A DNA stretch of 6,901 nucleotides from a bacterium (lineage in GTDB: Bacteria > Latescibacterota > UBA2968 > UBA8231): NCBI GenBank assembly GCA_027593305.1, contig JAQCJA010000253.1:1-6901 (forward strand). The letters run 5' to 3'. Shown in pieces: positions 1 to 5,234 of this stretch. The position numbers were made by a program, and so were the translations under genes. How positions within the stretch are numbered: the stretch's first letter is position 1; every line of letters starts with the position of its first letter. The notes beneath the pieces were generated by a model. The model was not told the origin of the DNA, did no database searches, and saw only the letters and a program-made list of their open reading frames with translations.

Positions 1-3000
1 CTCCTCGGGCTGCCAGCGCAGTGCCAGGTCAAGACGATCGGCATCCTGAGGGCGATCGTCGGCCACCAGTTCAAGACCGGACATGGCTGCCGAAAACTCC
101 ACGGGCCATGGGCGGGCGGCGGGTGCGTTGAAGAAGTCGGCGAACAGGAAGAAGTCGGTGAAGTCGACGACGCCATCGCCGTTGTAATCGGAGCGTGGAT
201 TCGATGTGCCGAAATCATCAGCGAAGATGAAGAAGTCGTCGAAACCGATGATACCGTCGCCGTTGCCGTCGCCCCTGAGAGGATTGACGATCTCGAGCGT
301 TACGCCCACCGACGCGGTTACTACGTCCGCGACCGTCTGGCCGCTGCTGAGCAACTCCACTCGAGACAGGCCGATGGCACTGCTGGCGCCGGCTTCCGCG
401 TCACTGGCGACAGTGAATGTCCAGCGCCCAAGGGTGCCGTCCCCGGAAGTGGCCGCCGCTCCGGCAACGTCCACGCGTACGGTGCCGGATGAGGGTTGTG
501 TGACGACGGGTGCAAGTCCGCTGCCGAAGAAATTGACGGCGCCGGCGTCGGCGGTGAAAGCTCTGAAACTCAGCACTTGTGGGTCGAAGGTCAGTTCGAC
601 ACCGTAGGATATCAGTTGCAGCGCCCGGCTCACCTGGAGATCCACAAACGTCGTGTCACCAATCGGCGCGGTACCAACACGCACGCCCTGATCGCCGACG
701 GCGCCGTTGACATCGAGAGCCGCTGTTGTCGGTACGACACCGACCCCCGAGAGGGGGATCGTGACGGTTGGGCGATCCGGATCATTGGTGCCAAACTGGA
801 CGCTGCTGACACGGCTGCCGCGTGCTGTCGGGGCAAACGCCAACGTGAGAGTCGTGGAATCCCGCAGAGCGATGGCATCGCTGCCGAAACTGGCAGAGTA
901 GGCGAGATTGCCGACCTGCAGATTGGTGATTGTCAGCGTCGTGCGTCCGGGATTGCGGACCCGCAGGACCCTGGAGACCGTGCTGTCGAGAGCCACGTTG
1001 CCGAAGTCGACCGTGTCCGTCGCGACCGACGCCTTGGCGATGGCACGGGCATCAATAATCCAAGTTGTACTCGTGGTACTGGTACCGTCCGTCAGCCTGG
1101 CAATGACGGTGTCTGCCGAGGTCGTGTCCGCCACGTGCAGAAAACTGCTCCCCGTCGAACGGAGGAGGCCATCAACATGCCACTGAAGCGTGAGCAAGTC
1201 ACCTTCTTCGTCGGTGCTTTCCACGTCAAACTGGACGCCCTGGCCCGGATCGATCAGCACCAGCGTGTCGACCGGGGTGCGCGACACGATCACCGGCGGG
1301 TCGTTCACCTCCAGTACGTGGAGTTGATAGGACTGGGTCGCCGTCTGGCCCGCGGGATCGGCCACCCGCAGAGCCACCGTGTGGCCGCCTGTGTCAGCCA
1401 ATGCCGGGGTCCACGATATGACCCCTGTTGAGTCGATGGCCATGCCTGCCGGCGCCGTGGTCAATGTGTAACTGACGGTGCCACCTTCTTCGTCGGTGGC
1501 GACGACGGCGTATTTGTAGACGGCATCTTCGTTGGCGGCCGTGTCCGGTGTGCTGCTGATAGTGGGCGGATCATCCACCTCGACGACGGTGATGGTGAAA
1601 CCCGTGCTGTCATTGCCGCCGGCGGCATCGGTCGCCCGTACCGTCACCACATGACTGCCGACAGCCGACTGTGGCGGCGTCCACGACAGGCGACTCTGGT
1701 CGTCGAGGACCATGCCAATAGGCCCAGAGGTCAGAGCAAAGGTGAAAGTCGAGTCTGCCGGGTCCTCATCGGTGGCTGACAGGGCGCGCAGAAACAACAC
1801 GTCCTCGTTCACGGTTGTGTCAGTCAGAGCCGCCAGGACAGGAGCGTCATTGGTATTGCTCACCTTCAAAGTGAAGGTCTGCGAATTGCTGGCGCCCCCT
1901 GAATCCGTGAGCCGGACGACAACACTGGCACTGCCTACCTGGGCCTGCGCCGGCGTCCAGCGAACGACGCCAAGGCTGTCGACGGTCAACCCCGTGGGGC
2001 CGCTGTCGATCTTCCACGAGAGGCTGTTGCCGTCATCATCGATACCGGCCATGGCATAGACGAAGGCTACATCCTCGATGGCGGTTGTCGGCGCCACGGT
2101 GGTGATCCGGGGCCGGGCATTGGCGCCCCGCACGCGCAGCGGGAAATAGTGCCGGGCGCTGCCGCCGCTGTAGAAGGTTGTCACGCCAACCAGGTATTTG
2201 CCGGTATCGGCCAGAGCCGGAATCCAAACGGGTGGGATCGGTTTGCCACTGCCAAAGGGGCCCGTCTTCGGGGCGACCATGCTCGGGGGGCCCTGGATCA
2301 CGTCGACAATGAGAATATTGGCGGTCGGACTCAGCACGGGATTGTAGGTCCACGGTTGCCCCTCGATGGCGACGCTGTCCGGCAGGCCCGTTGCGGCATG
2401 TTCGGTAAAAGTTCCCGGAGTAGGTGGCCCATTGTTGACGGGCCCGCCGAAGCGGCCCATGTCGTTGCGCACCTGACCGCCCGAGAGCGTCGCATCGTTG
2501 AACAGCACGACCGGATTGCCGGCATCCATGGCGACGGACCGCAAGGTGTCCAGCACGCCGACGGTATCACCCTTTGGGATGATCGTGCGGATCTTCTGCG
2601 TCAGCAGTTCGAAGCGGTTGATCTCGGTATTCAGGAACAGCGGGTTGCCATATCGGTTACCGGCCGCGCTGGCTGCCTTGGAGAACACGGGAAGGATCGT
2701 GTTGAGACTGTCGATTGCCCTTGAGGTGTCCGGCGTGGTACTAACGGTGATGACGTCAGCAGGGGTGGTGGTATCCGGGAAGTCCGACGCTGTGAAAACA
2801 CGGATGATATAGCTGAGATACTCCACCTTGACGGGAGGCGTCTGGCGGATGATTTCGACGCGTACGGCGTGCTGGCCAATCTGCCCTGCCGTTGGCGTCC
2901 AGCGCAGAATACCGGAGGTCTCGATGGTCGATTCTGACATGCCCACAGGAATGTCACCCGAATTGATCACCGTGAACTTGTAGTTCGACTTCGCCGTCTC

Positions 3001-3957
3001 AAGACCGATGTCGAACTCGTACAGGGAGCCGATCTGGGCTACGGTGTCGGGGACGTTGGTGACGAAACTGGGTACGGCGACGCCCTGATCGGCAAGGCTC
3101 AGGGTGTCGCGCACCGTACGGGCGACCTTCACCGTATCACGGTCTCCCGAGATATACAGAACGTCCGTGTCCCAGAACAGGTTGTAGCGGACCAGAGGTT
3201 CGATGCCCGCGGCTGAATCGATGATGGCCGGCAGGCCGCTCCCCGAGTTGCCGACGAGGATGTTGCTGGAAATGTCGGTGCGGTTGCCCGTCGTCAGAAT
3301 TGTTGGCTTGTTGTTGCGGTAGAAGGTGTTGTTGCGGATCACATCGCGTTTGGTCGTGTCGGCGAAAGTATTGCGCGCTTCGATGACGGCGCCGCCTGTG
3401 CCACTGGCGCCATTGAAGCGGATGATGTTGTTGATCAACTGGAGCCGGCCGCCGGCGACATAAATGGCATCGCCACCCTCCGATGCCTCGTTGCTGAGGA
3501 TGCGGCTGTCAACGACCCGCAGAGAACAACTCTCGCAGGACACGGCGCCACCGCGGCTGGCGGCACCGTTGACGAGGGAAAAATCGCGCAGCACGAAGTC
3601 CGACGTCGGCGCCGTCACCTGGATGATTCGGGACCGCCCCTGAGCGTCAAGAACGACACGTCCCTGGGAACTCAGATAGATCTGGGTCTGGCTGATGACG
3701 AAGGGAAATGTCTCGCCGCTGCTGGGGGAGTAGCTCCCCGCGGCGATGTCGATCACGTGCGGCCGACCCTGTGTGATGATGTGGGCCATTTGCAGTGCGT
3801 GGGTCATCGTTCGCCAGGGCGTTGCGGAATCCTGCGCGACAACGTGACTGCGCCGATTGTCCCCCGTGCTCTGGTTGACATAAAAACGCAGGGCATGCGC
3901 CGGCACCGAGAGTCCGGCGACGAGCAGAAGGGCGAAACTGAAGGTTCTACGGACCAT
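1..3957 (-). CDS. Giant exported multidomain protein: beta-helix, Ig-like repeats, ASH, cohesin-like and dockerin-like modules (partial, C-terminus beyond left edge)
   Basis: The frame is open for 1319 codons from the ATG at 3957 to base 1, without a stop. The start is chosen because it opens a clear signal peptide: MVRR, a hydrophobic core, then an AHA cleavage site after residue 22. No convincing Shine-Dalgarno precedes it. Domain order by residue: 23-270 right-handed parallel beta-helix (PWRTMTHAL entry, repeated N-N/D-I turns); 286-390 Ig-like; 410-506 end of the beta-helix (NPLFLN, DAGNP, RNDMGRFGGP); 516-612 Ig-like; three tandem cadherin/Ig-like repeats 613-885; 886-970 PKD/Ig-like; 973-1075 ASH-type sandwich; 1079-1225 cohesin-like; 1230-1277 two dockerin/EF-hand-like loops; 1278-1319 start of another domain. 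Such architecture is typical of cell-surface or secreted adhesive or carbohydrate-associated proteins. No catalytic residue set is evident, so no enzyme activity is assigned. Coding and export are seen directly; role is inferred. Confidence 0.95.
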   Translation of the reverse strand, partial: MVRRTFSFALLLVAGLSVPAHALRFYVNQSTGDNRRSHVVAQDSATPWRTMTHALQMAHIITQGRPHVIDIAAGSYSPSSGETFPFVISQTQIYLSSQGRVVLDAQGRSRIIQVTAPTSDFVLRDFSLVNGAASRGGAVSCESCSLRVVDSRILSNEASEGGDAIYVAGGRLQLINNIIRFNGASGTGGAVIEARNTFADTTKRDVIRNNTFYRNNKPTILTTGNRTDISSNILVGNSGSGLPAIIDSAAGIEPLVRYNLFWDTDVLYISGDRDTVKVARTVRDTLSLADQGVAVPSFVTNVPDTVAQIGSLYEFDIGLETAKSNYKFTVINSGDIPVGMSESTIETSGILRWTPTAGQIGQHAVRVEIIRQTPPVKVEYLSYIIRVFTASDFPDTTTPADVITVSTTPDTSRAIDSLNTILPVFSKAASAAGNRYGNPLFLNTEINRFELLTQKIRTIIPKGDTVGVLDTLRSVAMDAGNPVVLFNDATLSGGQVRNDMGRFGGPVNNGPPTPGTFTEHAATGLPDSVAIEGQPWTYNPVLSPTANILIVDVIQGPPSMVAPKTGPFGSGKPIPPVWIPALADTGKYLVGVTTFYSGGSARHYFPLRVRGANARPRITTVAPTTAIEDVAFVYAMAGIDDDGNSLSWKIDSGPTGLTVDSLGVVRWTPAQAQVGSASVVVRLTDSGGASNSQTFTLKVSNTNDAPVLAALTDTTVNEDVLFLRALSATDEDPADSTFTFALTSGPIGMVLDDQSRLSWTPPQSAVGSHVVTVRATDAAGGNDSTGFTITVVEVDDPPTISSTPDTAANEDAVYKYAVVATDEEGGTVSYTLTTAPAGMAIDSTGVISWTPALADTGGHTVALRVADPAGQTATQSYQLHVLEVNDPPVIVSRTPVDTLVLIDPGQGVQFDVESTDEEGDLLTLQWHVDGLLRSTGSSFLHVADTTSADTVIARLTDGTSTTSTTWIIDARAIAKASVATDTVDFGNVALDSTVSRVLRVRNPGRTTLTITNLQVGNLAYSASFGSDAIALRDSTTLTLAFAPTARGSRVSSVQFGTNDPDRPTVTIPLSGVGVVPTTAALDVNGAVGDQGVRVGTAPIGDTTFVDLQVSRALQLISYGVELTFDPQVLSFRAFTADAGAVNFFGSGLAPVVTQPSSGTVRVDVAGAAATSGDGTLGRWTFTVASDAEAGASSAIGLSRVELLSSGQTVADVVTASVGVTLEIVNPLRGDGNGDGIIGFDDFFIFADDFGTSNPRSDYNGDGVVDFTDFFLFADFFNAPAARPWPVEFSAAMSGLELVADDRPQDADRLDLALRWQPEE
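127..270 (-). other. Paired dockerin/EF-hand-like calcium-binding loops
   Basis: Residues 1230-1277 hold two copies of D-x-N-x-D-G-[IV]-[IV]-x-F-x-D-F-F-[IL]-F-A-D. In copy one the ligand positions 1, 3, 5 and 12 are D1230, N1232, D1234 and D1241. In copy two they are D1257, N1259, D1261 and D1268. Both fit the dockerin/EF-hand loop spacing exactly, so calcium binding is likely. The helix following each loop is the unusual aromatic DFFxFADxF instead of the dockerin K/R-rich helix, so binding to a classical cohesin is uncertain. Confidence 0.85.
283..723 (-). other. Cohesin-like domain
   Basis: Residues about 1079-1225 show a cohesin-type succession. An opening strand (ALDVNGAVGDQGVRVG) is followed by FVDLQVSRALQLISYGVELTFDP, the region of cohesins where 'V.V...A..L..Y...L.YDP..L' is typical. 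Then come VLSFRAFTADAG, a G-[TS]-V-R-V-D-V-A-G-A strand, GTLGRWTFTV and a closing VGVTLEIVNP. The cohesin fold binds dockerins in cellulosomes but also occurs in non-cellulosomal surface proteins. The assignment rests on pattern only. Confidence 0.65.
733..1041 (-). other. ASH (HYDIN/SPD-2-like, 'choice-of-anchor D') beta-sandwich domain
   Basis: Residues about 973-1075 match the pattern of bacterial ASH domains: DTVDFGNVALDSTVSR, LRVRNPGRTTLTITNL, TLTLAFAPTARGSR, then FGTNDPDRPTVTIPLSGVG. These are strand-forming modules common in large exported proteins. In eukaryotes the fold occurs in cilia-associated proteins, but no such role is implied here. Confidence 0.8.
1303..2121 (-). repeat. Three tandem Ig/cadherin-like protein repeats of about 90 residues
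   Basis: Residues 613-885 contain three copies with the shared pattern [PT]D[ST]...NED..., D-[DE]-[DE/G], a G-[VI]-[x]-x-W-T-P strand, V-x-[VL]-R-[VLA]-[TA]-D, and an N/D-D-[AP]-P-[VT]-[LI] boundary. The tryptophans of the WTP motif fall at residues 667, 759 and 849, spaced 92 and 90 apart. Two more divergent relatives lie upstream (RWTP at W353; VWIPALADTG at W578). The nucleotide sequences have diverged, so this is an old protein-level repeat and not a DNA tandem repeat. Likely a spacer or adhesive stalk. Confidence 0.8.
2440..2730 (-). other. C-terminal cap region of the beta-helix
   Basis: Residues about 410-506 carry NPLFLNTEINRFELL, then SVAMDAGNPVVLFNDA and RNDMGRFGGP. In related exported beta-helix proteins these correspond to the 'DPLF...DAGNP...DMGAYGGP' ending that directly follows the last coils. 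Here they come about 140 residues late, after an Ig-like insertion. Confidence 0.6.
2788..3102 (-). other. Ig-like domain inserted within the beta-helix
   Basis: Residues about 286-390 show the lead PDTVAQIGSLYEFDI, a central GILRWTP strand (W353) and the closing strand YLSYIIRVF, the same pattern as the later Ig/cadherin-like repeats. It sits between the last clear beta-helix coil (YNLFWD, residues 258-263) and the characteristic helix-ending motifs NPLFLN (438-443) and RNDMGRFGGP (497-506). It therefore appears to interrupt that domain. Confidence 0.6.
3148..3891 (-). other. Right-handed parallel beta-helix domain, N-terminal part
   Basis: Residues 23-270 of the giant protein. They open with RFYVNQSTGDN and PWRTMTHALQMAH, then VIDIAAGSYSPS, the pattern found at the start of many DUF1565/pectin-lyase-like beta-helix proteins. 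Short strand-turn coils follow with Asn-rich turns: SRILSNEASEGG, INNIIRFNGASGTGG, IRNNTFYRNNKP, ISSNILVGNSGSG and YNLFWD. The only two cysteines seen in the whole protein (C141 and C144) lie in one of these coils. Polysaccharide binding or lyase activity occurs in this fold, but no catalytic site can be picked out here. Confidence 0.8.
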
Positions 3958-4056
3958 TATGGTATCGATAGATTCGGGTGATAGGCGGGGCAGCCGGGAA
4001 ATGAGCGACGGACGCGGGGCCAGAAGAGCCTCCGTGCCTCAACGGGCGGATGTCGC
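3958..4056 (-). other. Intergenic gap between the 81-aa gene and the giant-protein gene
   Basis: Ninety-nine bases between the stop of the small gene and the start of the giant gene. It carries most of an inverted repeat (listed separately) and an 8-bp palindrome TATCGATA at 3963-3970, six bases before the start codon. I see no purine-rich ribosome binding site and no convincing -35/-10 pair, so whether the giant gene has its own promoter here is undecided. Confidence 0.5.
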
Positions 4057-4059
4057 TCA
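4002..4059 (-). terminator. Inverted repeat after the 81-aa gene; possible terminator or attenuator
   Basis: TGAGCGAC at 4002-4009 is perfectly complementary to GTCGCTCA at 4052-4059; on the minus strand the TGA stop codon of the small gene forms the outer edge of the stem. The spacer is 42 nt and holds a smaller GGC...GCC stem. The minus-strand transcript continues with only TTTCCC after the stem, so a strong intrinsic terminator is unlikely. It may be a weak terminator, an attenuator in front of the giant gene, or coincidence. Confidence 0.35.
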
Positions 4060-4302
4060 ACGCTCCAGCAACTCACGCACCGCCGGTGGCATGAACACAC
4101 CGTCCAGAGGTAACTGAGACAGGGACCGGGTCATCAGGTCGACGCGCTCGGCGACCGATAGGTTCCGGTCGACAAGGATGCAGGAACGCCCGTGGAGCCT
4201 GAACAGTCCGCCCCGGCCTCCCTCAAGATCCTCGTGGCGGATGTCGACCGAGAGTTCCTCGGCGACCGCCTCCAGACTCTGCAATAGTTGCACGTTTTCC
4301 AT
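4057..4302 (-). CDS. Small conserved-looking protein of unknown function (81 aa), divergent from surE
   Basis: The protein begins MENVQLLQSLEAVAEELSVD and ends MPPAVRELLER. The frame stays open upstream beyond 4302, but those codons lie over the AT-rich promoter region and then antisense to surE, so the ATG at 4302 is preferred; a GTG at 4308 is two codons away. The predicted layout is helix (1-20), two strands around GGLFRLHGRSCILVD (31-45), helix (49-64), and a C-terminal LPLDGVFMPPAVRELLER tail. It has no signal peptide or membrane segment, so it is probably cytoplasmic. The strand-strand-helix core resembles the part of ImmA/IrrE-type proteins around their HExxH helix, but the corresponding stretch here is MTRSLSQL with no metal ligands. 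I recognise a similar pattern from uncharacterised bacterial proteins but can assign no function. Confidence 0.72.
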   Translation of the reverse strand: MENVQLLQSLEAVAEELSVDIRHEDLEGGRGGLFRLHGRSCILVDRNLSVAERVDLMTRSLSQLPLDGVFMPPAVRELLER

Positions 4303-4408
4303 CTGCACCCGGGCACCGCGCGCCGGAACATCAATAGACGCGGCAAAGATAAAGAGGTCTACAGTTGGTGAACAGCTAAATTGTTGATAATATACCCGCC
4401 TACCACAA
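4303..4408. promoter_or_regulatory. AT-rich divergent intergenic region, probable promoters for surE and the small minus gene
   Basis: The region between the two divergent starts is visibly richer in A and T than its surroundings, above all at 4344-4394. For the plus strand, GATAAT (4386-4391) is a good -10 match, with TTGGTG (4365-4370) as a poor -35 at a short 15-base spacing; alternatively TAATAT (4388-4393) at 17 bases. Either predicts a very short surE leader. On the minus strand TATCTTTG (4351 to 4344) fits the Bacteroidota -7 consensus TAnnTTTG, but no matching -33 element is found. Promoter assignment is inference from position and composition. Confidence 0.4.
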
Positions 4409-5104
4409 TTGCGTGGGGTGACGGGAGACACCAAAATCGAGCCCTGGATTCTGTTGACGAACGACGACAGTGTCGATTCGCCGGCACTGCCACCACTGCT
4501 TGCCGGACTGCGGAACCTTGCACCCGTGCGCGTTCTCGTGCCAGCCCGGGAACACAGTTGGTCGGCCAAGATCATGAGTCCACGGGCCCACCTTCTTCCC
4601 CTGCCGGCCGGGATACCTGGAGACAATGTCCACACGATGGAGGGCTCGCCGGCGGACTGCGCCAACGTCGGCATCTACCACCTGTCTTCGACGCCTCCCC
4701 GACTGGTCGTCTCCGGGGTCAACATCGGCGAGAACGCCGGTCTTGCCCTGTTGATGAGTTCCGGCACGGTAGGCGCCGCCGTCGAGGCCAGTCTGGCGGG
4801 CATTCCGGCAGCCGCCTTTTCCGTCAAGCTGACCACTGAGGTGTTCAACAACTGGCAAGTTACCCGGGATCCGGCCCCGCTGGCCCCCATTTACGCGCGA
4901 GCCGCCGCGATTGCCTGTGTGATCGTCGAGGAACTCCTCTCTGGAGGGCTGCCTGAGGGCGCCCGCCTGATCTCGGTCAATATCCCGCAAGATGCTGATC
5001 TGTCCACGTCCCGCGTGCTGACGCAGGTTAGCGAAACCAGTTATGGCTCGCTTTTTCCGTCGCCACGAGGACGGCAGCCTGCGGCACCATTATTCAGGTT
5101 ATAA
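4409..5104 (+). CDS. surE: 5'/3'-nucleotidase SurE (main frame; native C-terminus displaced by a frame change)
   Basis: SurE is a metal-dependent phosphatase that removes phosphate from nucleoside monophosphates. The family signature is clear. ILLTNDD (residues 14-20) supplies the metal-binding Asp pair D19/D20. REHSWSAKIMS supplies the ligand serine (S50, equivalent to Ser39 of the Thermotoga enzyme). GSPADC (79-84) matches GTPADC, VVSGVNIGENAG supplies the ligand Asn (N105), and SSGTVGAAVEASLAGIPA (117-134) follows. Active-site residues are complete, although the glycine after the Asp pair is serine. The start is TTG at 4409; GTG at 4418 gives a length closer to the family and is equally possible. 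No good ribosome site precedes either. In this frame the protein is 231 aa, but from residue 217 it reads PSPRGRQPAAPLFRL, unlike SurE. The true C-terminal sequence continues in the neighbouring frame. Confidence 0.93.
   Translation: MRGVTGDTKIEPWILLTNDDSVDSPALPPLLAGLRNLAPVRVLVPAREHSWSAKIMSPRAHLLPLPAGIPGDNVHTMEGSPADCANVGIYHLSSTPPRLVVSGVNIGENAGLALLMSSGTVGAAVEASLAGIPAAAFSVKLTTEVFNNWQVTRDPAPLAPIYARAAAIACVIVEELLSGGLPEGARLISVNIPQDADLSTSRVLTQVSETSYGSLFPSPRGRQPAAPLFRL
5051..5060 (+). other. Frame-change site in surE (CTTTTTCCGT)
   Basis: Five T residues at 5052-5056 are where SurE similarity passes from one frame to the next. In the upstream frame the codons are CTT TTT CCG. With one T fewer they would be CTT TTC CGT, giving L-F-R-R-H and continuous SurE. 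A tRNA-Phe on TTT could also slip forward one base to TTC. A homopolymer length error, a real one-base insertion, and a +1 recoding event all remain possible. Confidence 0.8.
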
Positions 5105-5234
5105 GCGGACAAAGGCAAGTCATATCGGTGACGTCGATGTGCTGGACCGCGGTTCCGTGTCGATCACACCCATACGCCTGCGCCTGGACCTGACGCCGAC
5201 AGAGGCGGACCGAACCCGCTTTGAGCGTCCGTGA
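5052..5234 (+). pseudogene. surE: C-terminal segment of SurE in the shifted frame
   Basis: Reading from 5052, one base out of the upstream surE frame, gives FFRRHEDGSLRHHYSGYK, then GDVDVLDRGSVSITPIRLRL and a TGA at 5232-5234. SurE proteins normally end with an 'F...DG.YR.D..G', 'DTDV..L..GYVSVTPL' segment, and this matches it well. Joined at the T run, the two parts give about 274 residues, in line with the roughly 250 of the family. An ATG at 5043 lies in this frame, but independent translation of such a fragment is not expected. It is best read as the displaced end of the same gene, either broken, produced by frameshifting, or affected by a base error. Confidence 0.8.

Noticed and set aside
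206..607. Plus-strand open frame of 133 codons
   Set aside because: Antisense to the dockerin- and cohesin-like region; Ser/Pro/Thr-rich low-complexity translation reflects the complementary strand.
283..723. Evidence of a true cellulosome
   Set aside because: One cohesin-like and one dockerin-like module in a single chain, with no glycoside hydrolase or carbohydrate-binding module in view, is not enough.
496..1431. Plus-strand open frame of 311 codons antisense to the giant gene
   Set aside because: It lies wholly opposite clearly domain-bearing minus-strand coding sequence; its translation is Arg/Gly/His-rich with no recognisable domain. It is a GC-rich shadow frame.
2149..2724. Plus-strand open frame of 191 codons
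   Set aside because: Antisense to the Ig-like and beta-helix cap part of the giant gene and without domain features.
3963..3970. TATCGATA palindrome upstream of the giant gene as an operator
   Set aside because: Eight symmetrical bases are easily met by chance and there is no second copy or flanking symmetry.
4344..4351. Bacteroidota-type promoter TATCTTTG on the minus strand
   Set aside because: Matches the -7 consensus but no TTG element is found at the required upstream distance; kept only as a note in the intergenic entry.
4303..4674. N-terminal extension of the small minus-strand gene to a start at 4674 (205 aa)
   Set aside because: The extension would run through the AT-rich promoter region and antisense to the SurE active-site coding sequence; the recognisable compact protein starts at 4302.
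4400..4990. Minus-strand open frame of 196 codons opposite surE
   Set aside because: Fully antisense to conserved SurE motifs and without domain features.
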